Below are positions 50,457-59,158 of a stretch of 64,000 nt of DNA, in pieces. The DNA is taken from NCBI GenBank assembly GCA_964487445.1, contig CAZAQG010000001.1, positions 11,257 through 75,256 on the forward strand, in the 5' to 3' direction. Made by a program: the position numbers and the translations under genes. This stretch comes from BMS3Abin12 sp964487445 (lineage in GTDB: Bacteria; Pseudomonadota; Gammaproteobacteria; 21-64-14). Under the pieces are notes generated by a model. It had not been told where the DNA came from. It saw nothing but the letters and a program-made list of their open reading frames with translations, and did no database searches. Positions within the stretch are counted from its first letter, which is position 1; each line of letters starts with the position of its first letter.

Positions 50457-50765
50457 ATGCGCGAGACGCCCCGATGGTTCCGCTGGGACGGCACGGACCT
50501 GATTCTCCAGGTACGCGTGCAGCCGCGCGCCGCGCGCGACGGATTCGCGGGCGTGCACGAGGACCGTCTCAAGATACGCCTCACCGCGCCGCCGGTGGAG
50601 GGACGTGCCAACGAACGATTGCGGCGTTACCTCGCCACGCGGTTTCGCGTGGCGTTCTCCGACGTGACCCTGCTCGGCGGCGAACGCGGCCGGCTCAAAC
50701 GCGTGCGCATCCGCGGCGCGCGCGAACTGCCGCCGGAACTCGGTCTCGAAGCCGGTCGGGGTTAG
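50457..50765 (+). CDS. yggU: DUF167/YggU family protein
   Basis: 102 residues. The family pattern is clear: 'LILQVRVQPRAARDGFAGVHEDRLKIRLTAPPVEGRANERL' and 'VTLLGGERGRLKRVRI'. Molecular function unknown. It lies 13 bp after yggT, the common gammaproteobacterial order. Confidence 0.93.
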   Translation: MRETPRWFRWDGTDLILQVRVQPRAARDGFAGVHEDRLKIRLTAPPVEGRANERLRRYLATRFRVAFSDVTLLGGERGRLKRVRIRGARELPPELGLEAGRG

Positions 50766-50871
50766 AGGTTCGTAGCGAGGCGCGGAGGGAATCCGGGCCG
50801 ATTTCCCACCGCCCCGGGCGGATACCGCAGCCCGGATGCGGCGCAGCGGGATCCGGGATCGATGCGTGAAT

Positions 50872-51675
50872 TCACGAGCGGCCCACGCCCGGGTTGCGCG
50901 CGCCCGGCTCCAGATCGTAGTCGATGATGAGCGGGGCGTGATCCGAGAACCGTTGCGCCTTGTAGATGCGCGCCGCGCGCACCGCCGCGCGCAGCCGCGG
51001 CGTGACGACTTGGTAGTCGATACGCCAGCCCACGTTCTTCTCCCAGGCGCGCCCGCGGTTCGACCACCACGTATACTGCTCCGGGCGGGGGTCGACCACG
51101 CGAAAAGCATCGACGTAGCGCATCGGGCCGAACAACTCGTCCATCCAGGCGCGCTCCTCGGGCAGGAACCCGGAATTCTTCCGGTTCCCGCGCCAGTTCT
51201 TCAGGTCGATCGGCTTGTGGGCGATGTTCCAGTCCCCGCACAGGATGTAGTCGCGCCGCTTGCGGCGCAGCGCACGCAGAAACACCGCGAAATGCTCCAG
51301 AAAGTCGAATTTGGCCGCTTGGCGTCCGGGTCCGGAGGAGCCGGAAGGCACGTACACCGAGGCGACGCTGAGGGAACCGAAGTCGGCCTGCAGATAACGG
51401 CCCTCGGCATCGAAGTCCGGGCAACCGAAACCACGGACGACCCGGTCCGGTTCACGCCGGCAGTAGAGCGCCACGCCGCTGTAGCCGCGCTTCTCGGCAT
51501 CGAAGAAATAGGCGTGGTAGCCGCGCGGACGAAAACCATCGCCGTCGAGCTGGTGCTCCTGCGCCTTGGTCTCCTGCAGGCACACCACGTCGGCGCGCTG
51601 GCGCGCCAGCCAGCGGAAGAACCCCTTGCGGGCGGCGGAGCGGATCCCATTCACGTTCAGGGTGACGACGCGCAT
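50872..51675 (-). CDS. Exodeoxyribonuclease III / Crc-family endonuclease-phosphatase protein
   Basis: 267 residues. The AP-endonuclease fold starts VVTLNVNGIRSAARKGFFRWL. Catalytic residues of ExoIII are kept: Glu35 in CLQETKAQ, Asp and Asn in CGDWNIAHK, and Asp-His in FSDHAPLIIDYD. It sits divergent from pyrE, exactly where Pseudomonas carries crc, an ExoIII homologue that has lost these residues. It is therefore probably an active AP endonuclease/3'-exonuclease, although a regulatory Crc-like role cannot be excluded. ATG at 51675 begins the conserved region. Confidence 0.88.
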   Translation of the reverse strand: MRVVTLNVNGIRSAARKGFFRWLARQRADVVCLQETKAQEHQLDGDGFRPRGYHAYFFDAEKRGYSGVALYCRREPDRVVRGFGCPDFDAEGRYLQADFGSLSVASVYVPSGSSGPGRQAAKFDFLEHFAVFLRALRRKRRDYILCGDWNIAHKPIDLKNWRGNRKNSGFLPEERAWMDELFGPMRYVDAFRVVDPRPEQYTWWSNRGRAWEKNVGWRIDYQVVTPRLRAAVRAARIYKAQRFSDHAPLIIDYDLEPGARNPGVGRS

Positions 51676-51772
51676 CCCGGTCTCCGGCCTCGAGCGTTCC
51701 CGCACGCCGCCTCAGGCGGTATGATACGCGAAACCGTTGCGGCTGCGCCCGCGCCATCGACCGGGCCCCGCC

Positions 51773-52426
51773 ATGGAACCCTACCAACAGGACTTCATCC
51801 GTTTCGCGCTGGAGAGCGGCGCCCTGCGCTTCGGCCGCTACACTCTGAAATCGGGCCGGGTGAGCCCCTATTTCTTCAACGCCGGGCTGTTCGACACCGG
51901 GCGGCGCATCGCACGCCTGGGGCGCTGTTACGCGGCGGCGATCGTCCATGCCGGCTTCGACGCGGATATGCTCTTCGGGCCCGCCTACAAGGGCATCCCG
52001 CTGGTGACGACGACCGCCGCCGCACTCGCCGATCATCATGCGCGCGATCTGCCCTATGCCTTCAACCGCAAAGAGGTCAAGGACCACGGCGAGGGCGGCA
52101 ACGTGGTGGGCGCGCCGCTCGCGGGCCGGGTGCTGATCGTCGACGACGTGATCACCTCCGGTCTGTCCGTAGAGGAGTCGGTGGCGATCATCCGCGCCGC
52201 CGGCGCCGCGCCGGCCGGCGTGGTCATCGCCCTCGACCGCCAGGAACGCGGTCGCACCGGATCCTCGGCGATCCGGGAGGTACAGATGCGCTACGACGTC
52301 CCGGTGGTGAGCATCGTGACGCTGGCGGACCTGATCGCCTACCTCGGGGACGGCACCGGCGATCCCGAAGTGCTGGCGGCGATCCGCCGCTATCAGGCCG
52401 AATACGGAATCGACGCCGGGGCGTAG
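51773..52426 (+). CDS. pyrE: Orotate phosphoribosyltransferase
   Basis: 217 residues. Converts orotate and PRPP to OMP. N-terminal 'FIRFALESGALRFGRYTLKSGRVSPYFFNAGLFD', catalytic loop 'FNRKEVKDHGEGG' and the PRPP site 'RVLIVDDVITSGLSVEES' are complete. ATG at 51773 matches E. coli length (213). It is divergent from the ExoIII/Crc-family gene and convergent with the fic gene. Confidence 0.97.
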   Translation: MEPYQQDFIRFALESGALRFGRYTLKSGRVSPYFFNAGLFDTGRRIARLGRCYAAAIVHAGFDADMLFGPAYKGIPLVTTTAAALADHHARDLPYAFNRKEVKDHGEGGNVVGAPLAGRVLIVDDVITSGLSVEESVAIIRAAGAAPAGVVIALDRQERGRTGSSAIREVQMRYDVPVVSIVTLADLIAYLGDGTGDPEVLAAIRRYQAEYGIDAGA

Positions 52427-52479
52427 GTGGCGGACACGCCCATCCGGGCACCCGCTTCTTCAGCGGCGGTTCCCTGTGT

Positions 52480-53859
52480 TCATCGACGGGTCGGTTTACG
52501 GCGCACCTTGACAGAGGGCCCGGCGGCTGCGGCGATACGCCCGCGCAGGTCGTCGGGCACACGGAACACGAAGGCGCGACCGCGCTTGCGCCGCTCCAGC
52601 AGGCCCCGCCCGGCGAGACGCAGCAGGTCGGTGCGCGCGGTCTGGGTGGTGACCCGGTGGGAGCGGCGGTGGCTCTCGACGGTATAGTCCTGCCCCGGAT
52701 GGCGCAGGGCGTGACTGAGCAGCGCCACTTGGCGGTGGTTCAGGTCATCGGACAGGCCGGGCGCGTGGCGCAGCAGATTCTCGGCGCTACGCCGTTCGAC
52801 GGCCTTGCGGTCGAGGTATTCGTACAGCGCAGCGATGGCCTGCTCGATGACGCCGAGTTGGTGGATAATGAAATAGGTTACGTCGTTGGCATCGGTCTCG
52901 GTGTACAGGTAGGCGCGGCTGTAGCGGGCGGGGGCCCGCCTGAGCAGGCGCGATATGGAAACGTATTCCAGCAGCCAATAGCCGGCGCGCGCCAGGCTCC
53001 AGTAGAACAGGGCGCGCGCCGTGCGGCCGTTGCCGTCCACGAAGGGATGGTCGTAGCCGAGCATGAAGTGCAGCAGGATCGCGCGGATCACCGGATGCAT
53101 GAAGGGCTCGGCGGCGTCGGCGCGGTTGGCGAAGTCGCACAGGGCCGCCAAGCGCGCCGGCAGGGCCGCCGCCGCGGGCGGATCGTGCAGGACATTGACG
53201 TGTTGGGCATCCACCACCTGCACCCGTTCGCCCTCCACCCGCAGGCGGCCGGCGGCGTCCGGGTCATCCAGGGTGTCCGCGGTAACGATGCGGTGCAGTT
53301 CCAGGATACGCTCCGGCGTGAAGGGTTCCGCACACAGCTCGCGGATCCGCTCCATGGCCTGGAAATTGTTGAAGATCATGCGCTCGCTGCGATCGCGCGG
53401 CCGGCGCCCGGAGCGCAGCATGGCCTTGGCCTCCTCGCGGGTGGTGGCCGCACCTTCGAGCTGGCTGGAGGCGATGGCCTCCTCGATGAGCGAGCTGACC
53501 AGATAGCGGTCGCGATCCTCCCCCGAGACGACCGGGGATTCCATGCCCAGGCTGCCGGCGGCACGGCGGTCGATGTTGTGCAGCGCCCGCAACACCGGGT
53601 CGGGCATGCCGAACCTCATGGGCACGTCGCGCTTGTCCCGGAACGGCAGTACGTTGAGCAGCCCCGCGCGCGCCAGCAGGATGCCCGCCCACCAGTCCTC
53701 GTGACTCAGTCCCTTCGGCGGGATCCGGTGGCGCAGTTCGTCCCAGTGGAGATAGCGCCCCCCCACCAACGGGCCGGCGGCGTGCACGGCGCCCGGGCCG
53801 CGGCGCAGCAGTTCGGACAGCAGCCGCTCCATAGGTGGGGGTGACAGGGGGACCTTCAT
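52480..53859 (-). CDS. Fic-family protein (AMP-transferase type, class II) with C-terminal winged helix
   Basis: 459 residues. The Fic motif HPFVDGNGRTAR (271-282) is intact, so nucleotide transfer from ATP to a target hydroxyl is expected. An N-terminal inhibitory helix motif S-x3-E-G is present at 131-136 (SSQLEG), placing it in class II self-inhibited Fics. A Fic_N-like region (about 40-130) precedes it. The C-terminal 85 residues (from about 375) look like a winged helix-turn-helix ('DYTVESHRRSHRVTTQTARTDLLRLAGRGLLERR'). The target is unknown. Paired palindromes upstream suggest autoregulation. Confidence 0.92.
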   Translation of the reverse strand: MKVPLSPPPMERLLSELLRRGPGAVHAAGPLVGGRYLHWDELRHRIPPKGLSHEDWWAGILLARAGLLNVLPFRDKRDVPMRFGMPDPVLRALHNIDRRAAGSLGMESPVVSGEDRDRYLVSSLIEEAIASSQLEGAATTREEAKAMLRSGRRPRDRSERMIFNNFQAMERIRELCAEPFTPERILELHRIVTADTLDDPDAAGRLRVEGERVQVVDAQHVNVLHDPPAAAALPARLAALCDFANRADAAEPFMHPVIRAILLHFMLGYDHPFVDGNGRTARALFYWSLARAGYWLLEYVSISRLLRRAPARYSRAYLYTETDANDVTYFIIHQLGVIEQAIAALYEYLDRKAVERRSAENLLRHAPGLSDDLNHRQVALLSHALRHPGQDYTVESHRRSHRVTTQTARTDLLRLAGRGLLERRKRGRAFVFRVPDDLRGRIAAAAGPSVKVRRKPTRR

Positions 53860-53875
53860 GAGCCTGGCAAGTTAA

Positions 53876-53898
53876 TGCTAAATTTTCCCGAATTAGCA
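53876..53898. promoter_or_regulatory. Palindrome 1 upstream of fic (TGCTAA-N11-TTAGCA)
   Basis: 23-bp dyad with perfect 6-bp half-sites, 17 bp upstream of the fic ATG and just downstream of the expected transcription start. Same architecture as the dyad at 53924-53946, 48 bp away. Confidence 0.7.
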
Positions 53899-53923
53899 AT
53901 TGATTGGTAGTTTAACCGATAAC

Positions 53924-53946
53924 TGCTAATTCTTGTCAAGTTAGCA
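53924..53946. promoter_or_regulatory. Palindrome 2 upstream of fic with -35 TTGACA
   Basis: Second 23-bp TGCTAA-N11-TTAGCA dyad. Its N11 centre contains the minus-strand -35 hexamer TTGACA (53934-53939). The -10, 17 bp away, is weak (GTTAAA at 53911-53916). A protein bound to both dyads would cover the promoter. Confidence 0.7.
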
Positions 53947-54075
53947 ATTCATTTGCCGTTCATTGGCGCCGTCGACCGGACTGAAGGCCGCCGCCTGTTC
54001 CACGTGAAGGCGCCGGGGATCGGATCAGGGAACGAGATCGGGCATCCGGCGAAGGGGCTCCGGCCCCGTGCCGGC

Positions 54076-54972
54076 TCACCCGCGCCGGATCAGGGTGCCG
54101 ACGCCCTCGTCGGTGAACAACTCCAGCAGCACCGCGTGCTCCATGCGCCCGTCGATGATATGCGCGGTGTGCACGCCGCCGGCCACCGCCTCCAGGGCGC
54201 AACGCACCTTGGGCAGCATGCCGCCGTGGATGGCGCCGTCGGCGATGAGCGCATCGACCTGCTCGGCACCCAGGCCGGTGAGCAGCCGCCCCTCCCGGTC
54301 GAGCACGCCGCGGGTGTTGGTGAGGAGGATCAGCTTCTCGGCCTCCAGGACCTCGGCCGTGCGCCCCGCCACCAGGTCGGCGTTGATGTTGTAGGAATGC
54401 CCCTCGGCGCCGACGCCGATGGGCGCGATGACCGGGATGAAGTCGCCGCTCACCAGCATCCGCACGACATGCGGATCGATGCGTTCGACGTCGCCGACGT
54501 GGCCCAGATCGATGATCTCCGACGCCTCCAACTCGGCATGATCGCGCGTCACGGTCAACTTGCGCGCGCGGATCATGTTGGCGTCCTTTCCGGAGAGGCC
54601 GACCGCCTTGCCGCCGTGGCGGTTGATGAGGTTGACGATCTCCTTGTTGACCAGCCCCCCGAGGACCATCTCCACCACGTCCATGGTCTCGCGATCGGTG
54701 ACCCGCAACCCGTCGACGAAGCGGCTCTCCTTGCCGAGGCGCGCGAGCAGCGAGGCGATCTGCGGGCCGCCGCCGTGCACCACCACGGGGTGGATGCCCA
54801 CGAGCTTCATGAGCACCACGTCGCGCGCGAAGCCGCTCTTGAGGGCGTCGTCGACCATGGCGTTGCCGCCGTACTTGATCACCACCGTCTTGCCCGTGAA
54901 GCGCTGAATGTAGGGCAGCGCCTCGGTGAGCACCCGGGCGACATTCATGGCGGAATCGGAATTCAAGGTCAT
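54076..54972 (-). CDS. argB: Acetylglutamate kinase
   Basis: 298 residues. Phosphorylates N-acetylglutamate in arginine synthesis (amino-acid kinase fold). Landmarks are 'KTVVIKYGGNAM', 'HPVVVHGGGPQIASLLARLGKESRFVDGLRVT', 'NLINRHGGKAVGLSGKDANMI', 'YNINADLVAG', 'LLTNTRGVLD' and the C-terminal 'HGGMLPKV'. Order argB-algC-dut-coaBC matches Pseudomonas. It lies 39 bp downstream of the phosphomannomutase gene. Confidence 0.97.
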   Translation of the reverse strand: MTLNSDSAMNVARVLTEALPYIQRFTGKTVVIKYGGNAMVDDALKSGFARDVVLMKLVGIHPVVVHGGGPQIASLLARLGKESRFVDGLRVTDRETMDVVEMVLGGLVNKEIVNLINRHGGKAVGLSGKDANMIRARKLTVTRDHAELEASEIIDLGHVGDVERIDPHVVRMLVSGDFIPVIAPIGVGAEGHSYNINADLVAGRTAEVLEAEKLILLTNTRGVLDREGRLLTGLGAEQVDALIADGAIHGGMLPKVRCALEAVAGGVHTAHIIDGRMEHAVLLELFTDEGVGTLIRRG

Positions 54973-55011
54973 GGTGCGCTCGATCCTGCGGCGGTCGGGT
55001 GCTCGTACGAC

Positions 55012-56397
55012 TCAGAAGGGCAGTGCGAGCCCGGGCTCGACGGCCAGCATCCGGCGACGGAAGATCTCCTGGATGCGGTGCAGTCCGGCCTCGTCCTCGG
55101 CCTCGAAGCGCAGCACCAGGCACGGCGTGGTATTCGAGGCGCGCACCAAGCCCCAACCGTCGGCGAAATCGGCGCGCACGCCGTCGATGGTGCGCACGGC
55201 GGCGCCTTCGAAGTGCGCCTCGCGGGCGAACCGCTCCATGAACCGGAAGTGCTCGCCCTCGCCCATCTCGACATGCAGCTCCGGGGTGTTGACGCTGTCG
55301 GGCAGGGCCGCAAAGACCGCGGTCGGGTCGCGCCGGTCGGCCGCGAGCACCTCGAGCAACCGAGCCGCCGTGTACAAGGCATCGTCGAAACCGTACCAGC
55401 GTTCCTTGAAGAACACGTGTCCGCTCATCTCGCCGGCGAGCAGCGCGCCGGTCTCGCGCATGCGCGCCTTGATCAGCGAGTGCCCGGTCTTCCACATTTC
55501 CGGTTCCCCGCCGGCGGCGCGAATCGCCGCGTCCAGGTGGCGGCTACATTTTACGTCATAGAGGATGCGCGCGCCGGGGTTGCGCGCGAGCACGTCGACG
55601 GCGAGCAGCATCAGCAGCCGATCGGGCCAGATCACCCGCCCGTCGCGGGCCAGCACGCCGAGGCGGTCGCCGTCGCCGTCGAAGGCGAGCCCCAGGTCGG
55701 CGTCGCCGCCCAACACGGCCGCCCGGAGCGCCTCCAGGTTCTCCGGTACGCTCGGGTCCGGGTGGTGATTGGGGAAGCGCCCGTCCACGTCGCAGTAGAG
55801 TTCGGTGACCTCGCAGCCGAGCGCGCGCAGCAGCCGCGGAGCCGCGATGCCCGCCACGCCGTTGCCGCAGTCGACCACCACGCGCAGCGCGCGCGAGAGA
55901 TGTACGTCGCCCACGATCCGCTCGATGTAGGCGGGCAGCACGTCCTGTGAGCGACGCCGGCCGGGCGCGGCCTGCAGGTCGCCGGACTCGATGCGCCGGC
56001 GCAGGTCCTGGATACCGTCCTCGGCGAGGGTGTCGCCGGCGATCATGATCTTGAGCCCGTTGTAGTCGGGCGGATTGTGGCTGCCGGTGAGCATCACGCC
56101 GGTGCCGCTGCCGAACTCGCAGACCGCGAAGTAGAGCACCGGCGTGGGCACCAGCCCGATGTCCACGACCTCGAGCCCGGTCGCCTCCAGCCCCGCCCCG
56201 AGCGCCGCGGACAACTCCGGCCCGGACAGGCGCCCGTCGCGACCGAGGAACGCGCGCGTCTCCCCGCGCTCGACGGCGACGCTGCCGATCGCCCGGCCGA
56301 TGGCGTGCACACCCTCCGCGGTCAGCGTACGCCCGGCGATACCGCGGATGTCATAGGCACGGAAGATCGACGGCGGGATCTCGATGGCATGGCTCAT
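55012..56397 (-). CDS. algC: Phosphomannomutase/phosphoglucomutase (AlgC-like)
   Basis: 461 residues, alpha-D-phosphohexomutase fold. Phosphoserine is Ser106 (LTGSHNPPDYNG), the metal loop is FDGDGDRLG, the sugar-binding loop GEMSGHVFFKE, and the C-terminal phosphate loop RASNTTPCLVLRFE. It interconverts mannose- or glucose-6-P and -1-P for exopolysaccharide and LPS precursors. The N-terminal domain of some AlgC homologues (an extra membrane region) is absent. ATG at 56397 begins MSHAIEIPPSIFRAYDIRG, the family start. Confidence 0.95.
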   Translation of the reverse strand: MSHAIEIPPSIFRAYDIRGIAGRTLTAEGVHAIGRAIGSVAVERGETRAFLGRDGRLSGPELSAALGAGLEATGLEVVDIGLVPTPVLYFAVCEFGSGTGVMLTGSHNPPDYNGLKIMIAGDTLAEDGIQDLRRRIESGDLQAAPGRRRSQDVLPAYIERIVGDVHLSRALRVVVDCGNGVAGIAAPRLLRALGCEVTELYCDVDGRFPNHHPDPSVPENLEALRAAVLGGDADLGLAFDGDGDRLGVLARDGRVIWPDRLLMLLAVDVLARNPGARILYDVKCSRHLDAAIRAAGGEPEMWKTGHSLIKARMRETGALLAGEMSGHVFFKERWYGFDDALYTAARLLEVLAADRRDPTAVFAALPDSVNTPELHVEMGEGEHFRFMERFAREAHFEGAAVRTIDGVRADFADGWGLVRASNTTPCLVLRFEAEDEAGLHRIQEIFRRRMLAVEPGLALPF

Positions 56398-56458
56398 TGA
56401 CGATCGCACTCCCTCGTGACAATGTTTATTGCACTCACCGGTGCCGCGGTGAGCCGGA

Positions 56459-56917
56459 CTAGAGACGCCCCGAGTGTCCGAAGCCGCCGGCACCGCGCGC
56501 GCTCGCCTCGAATTCCTCCACGTGCTCGAAGCGCGCCTGCACCACCGGCACGAACACCATCTGCGCGATGCGCTCGCCGACCTCGATCGTGAACGACGCG
56601 CCGCTGCGGTTCCAGCACGAGACGAACACCGGGCCCTGGTAGTCGGAGTCGATCAGCCCCACCAGGTTGCCGAGCACGATCCCGTGCTTGTGGCCCAACC
56701 CCGAGCGCGGCAACAGCACCGCCGCGAGACCGGGGTCGTCGATATGGATCGCGATGCCGGTGGGGATCAGCGTAGTCTCGCCCGCGGCGAGCGTGAGCGG
56801 CACGTCCAGGCAGGCGCGCAGATCCAGCCCCGCGGCACCCGCGGTGGCGTAGTCCGGCGGCGGAATCTCACGCCCGATTCTGGGATCGAGGACCTTGAGC
56901 TGTACGGTTCTTGGCAT
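56459..56917 (-). CDS. dut: Deoxyuridine 5'-triphosphate nucleotidohydrolase
   Basis: 152 residues, trimeric dUTPase, length as in E. coli (151). All five motifs are present: AGLDLRA, LLPRSGLGHKHGIVLGN, GLIDSDYQG, GERIAQMVFVP, and the C-terminal GAGGFGHSG. Hydrolyses dUTP to dUMP and keeps uracil out of DNA. It overlaps coaBC by 50 nt, which is long for an operon overlap but conserved in frame quality on both sides. Confidence 0.97.
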   Translation of the reverse strand: MPRTVQLKVLDPRIGREIPPPDYATAGAAGLDLRACLDVPLTLAAGETTLIPTGIAIHIDDPGLAAVLLPRSGLGHKHGIVLGNLVGLIDSDYQGPVFVSCWNRSGASFTIEVGERIAQMVFVPVVQARFEHVEEFEASARGAGGFGHSGRL

Positions 56918-58106
56918 GATAACGTTCCACCATCAGGGCGATGAGCCGGCGCGCGAGGCGCTCCTTCGGTGCGCTCGGCAACGAGGCGCCGCCGCCTTCC
57001 CAGACCACTTCCAGGGCGTTTTCGGTATCGCCGAAGCCGCGCCCCTCTCCGACCCGGTTGGCGGCCACCATGTCGAGACCCTTGGCCATGCGCTTGGCGC
57101 GCGCGTTTTCGATCAGGCGTTCGGTCTCGGCGGCGAAGCCCACGCTGAACGGGGGCCGCGCGCGCGCCGCCACCTCGGCCAGGATATCCGGCGTGCGCGC
57201 CAGGCGCAGCACCCACGGATCGGGGCCCTTCTTGATCTTCTGCACCGCCGGGCGCTCGGCGGTGTAGTCGGCGACCGCCGCCGCCCCGATGAAGATATCG
57301 GCCTGCGCGACCCGTTCGAGCACCGCCGCATGCATCTGCGCCGCGCTCTCCACGCTCACCCGCGTCACCTTCGGGGGCGCGTCGAGCGCCGCCGGGCCGC
57401 TCACCAGGATCACCCGCGCGCCGGCCTCGGCGGCGGCCGCGGCCAGTGCGTAACCCATGCGTCCGGAGCTGCGGTTGCTCAGGAAGCGCACCGGATCGAG
57501 CGCCTCGCGCGTCGGGCCCGCCGTGATCAGCACCGTCACACCCGCCAAGATCCCCGGCGCGAACAACCCCGCAAGCCGCGCCACGAGCACCGCCGGCTCC
57601 AGCATGCGCCCGGCGCCGGTCTCGCCACAGGCGAGATCCCCCTCGGCCGGCCCCCAGATATGCGCCCCCCGGGAGGCCAGCGTTTCGCGGTTGGCCTGCG
57701 TGGCCGGGTGCGACCACATCACGTGGTTCATGGCCGGGGCCAGCGCGAGCGGCGCGGTACTCGCCAGACACAGCGTCGCGAGCAGATCGTCGGCGCGCCC
57801 CAGCGCCAGACGTGCCAGGGTATCGGCGGTCGCCGGAGCGATCAGGATCGCATCGGGCCAGCGCGCGAGGCGGATGTGGCCCATGCCCGCCTCGGCATCC
57901 GCGTCCGGGAAATTGCGGTGCACGGCGTGCCCGGACAGAGCCTGGAAAGTGAGCGGGGTCACGAAGGCGGCGGCGGCCTCGGTCATGACCACCCGCACCT
58001 CGGCGCCGGTTTCGCGCAGGCGCCGTACGAGGTCGCACGCCTTGTAGGCGGCGATACCGCCGCTGACCCCGAGCAGGATTCGCTTATTGGAGAGGCGTGC
58101 GTCCAT
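56868..58106 (-). CDS. coaBC: Bifunctional phosphopantothenoylcysteine decarboxylase/phosphopantothenate-cysteine ligase
   Basis: 412 residues. The N-terminal flavoprotein CoaC (about 1-185) starts RILLGVSGGIAAYKACDLVRRL, with PAMNHVMW and the Cys motif ACGETGAGRMLEP. The C-terminal CoaB (about 190-400) begins VLITAGPTREALDPVRFLSNRSSGRMGYALA and contains QKIKKG. Makes phosphopantetheine for coenzyme A. ATG at 58106. It is transcribed towards dut and divergent from radC across a repeat element. Confidence 0.97.
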   Translation of the reverse strand: MDARLSNKRILLGVSGGIAAYKACDLVRRLRETGAEVRVVMTEAAAAFVTPLTFQALSGHAVHRNFPDADAEAGMGHIRLARWPDAILIAPATADTLARLALGRADDLLATLCLASTAPLALAPAMNHVMWSHPATQANRETLASRGAHIWGPAEGDLACGETGAGRMLEPAVLVARLAGLFAPGILAGVTVLITAGPTREALDPVRFLSNRSSGRMGYALAAAAAEAGARVILVSGPAALDAPPKVTRVSVESAAQMHAAVLERVAQADIFIGAAAVADYTAERPAVQKIKKGPDPWVLRLARTPDILAEVAARARPPFSVGFAAETERLIENARAKRMAKGLDMVAANRVGEGRGFGDTENALEVVWEGGGASLPSAPKERLARRLIALMVERYHAKNRTAQGPRSQNRA

Positions 58107-58142
58107 CCCGCCCGAAGTGTACCAGAAACCCCGCGCGCACCC

Positions 58143-58246
58143 GGAAAATAGGGGACGAAAATAGGGGACAGACCACGGTTTTACCGGCAGAGGGTCGAGC
58201 GCTCCGAATTAGGAGTGGGATAAAACCGTGGTCTGTCCCCTATTTT
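58143..58246. repeat. Family B hairpin element 1 (coaBC/radC)
   Basis: Perfect 26-bp inverted arms at 58158-58183 and 58221-58246 with core GGGGACAGACCACGG. The loop contains 'ggcagagggtcgag'. A partial third arm start (58143-58156) abuts the left arm. Two further copies follow within 1.5 kb. Confidence 0.85.
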
Positions 58247-58315
58247 CCCTATCGGCCGGTGCCCCGTGCAGGTTAGAATCCCGCCCGCGATGACTGCCAC
58301 AGGGAGGTGGCGCCC

Positions 58316-58990
58316 ATGTCCATCCGTGACTGGCCGGCGGCCGAGCGGCCGCGGGAGAAGTTGCTTTTGCGCGGGGCCGGCGCGCTTTCCGACGCCGAGC
58401 TGCTGGCCATCTTCTTGCGTACCGGGCGCCGCGGCAGCACCGCCCTCGATCTCGCCCGCGAACTGCTGACGACACTCGGCGGGTTGCGGCCCCTCCTCGA
58501 CGCCCCCCGCGAGCGTCTGTGCGCGACCCCGGGGCTCGGCAGCGCCAAGTTCGTCCAGCTTCAGGCCGCGCTCGAACTGGCGCGGCGCCACCTGGAGGCG
58601 GGGCTGGTACGCGAGGCGGCACTGCGCAACCCGGCCGACACGCGCCGCTATCTCCTGGCGCGGATGCGCGGCCACCGTCGTGAGGTCTTCGCGTGCCTGT
58701 TCCTGGACACCCGACACCGGGTGATCGCCTACGAGGAGCTGTTCTTCGGCACCCTGGCCGCCGCCAGCGTCCACCCCCGCGAGGTGGTGTGCCGCGCCCT
58801 GGAACGCCACGCCGCGGCAGTCATCCTGGCCCACAACCACCCCTCGGGGGTGGCCGAACCCAGCCGCGCGGATGAAGCCCTGACCCGGCGCCTGCGCGAT
58901 GCACTCGATCTGATCGACATCCGGATCCTGGACCACTTGGTGATCGGCGATCGGGAGACGGTCTCCTTCGCCGAGCGGGGGCTGCTGTAG
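58316..58990 (+). CDS. radC: RadC/JAMM-domain protein
   Basis: 224 residues. An N-terminal helix-hairpin-helix region (about 1-75) precedes a JAB/MPN metal-binding domain (about 105-224) with HNHPSG and a following Asp (SRAD). Despite the name, a DNA-repair role is not established. GGGAGG and ATG at 58316 set the start. In the conserved position between coaBC and rpmB, with repeat elements on both sides. Confidence 0.93.
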   Translation: MSIRDWPAAERPREKLLLRGAGALSDAELLAIFLRTGRRGSTALDLARELLTTLGGLRPLLDAPRERLCATPGLGSAKFVQLQAALELARRHLEAGLVREAALRNPADTRRYLLARMRGHRREVFACLFLDTRHRVIAYEELFFGTLAAASVHPREVVCRALERHAAAVILAHNHPSGVAEPSRADEALTRRLRDALDLIDIRILDHLVIGDRETVSFAERGLL

Positions 58991-58991
58991 G

Positions 58992-59078
58992 AAAATAGGG
59001 GACAGACCACGGTTCTATCGGCAGAGGGTCGAATGTTTTGAAAGGGATGGGATAAAACCGTGGTCCGTCCCCTATTTT
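58992..59078. repeat. Family B hairpin element 2 (radC/rpmB)
   Basis: Inverted arms at 58992-59017 and 59053-59078 with two mismatched positions. Starts 2 nt after the radC stop and ends 12 bp before the -35 of the rpmB promoter. Its hairpin could end radC transcription. Confidence 0.85.
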
Positions 59079-59089
59079 TCGTTTCGTTC

Positions 59090-59118
59090 TTGTGCCCTGG
59101 CCGCCCCTCTGCTATAAA
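59090..59118 (+). promoter_or_regulatory. Promoter of rpmB-rpmG
   Basis: -35 TTGTGC (59090-59095), 17-bp spacer, -10 TATAAA (59113-59118). About 35 nt of leader precede the rpmB ATG. Confidence 0.65.
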
Positions 59119-59158
59119 GATCGGCTCACGCTGCCAGTGGCTACACGGGGTCGGAAGC

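Noticed and set aside
54050..54075. GC hairpin just after argB as a terminator
   Set aside because: A GGGGC-TCCG-GCCCC stem is present but very short and without a T-run on either strand.
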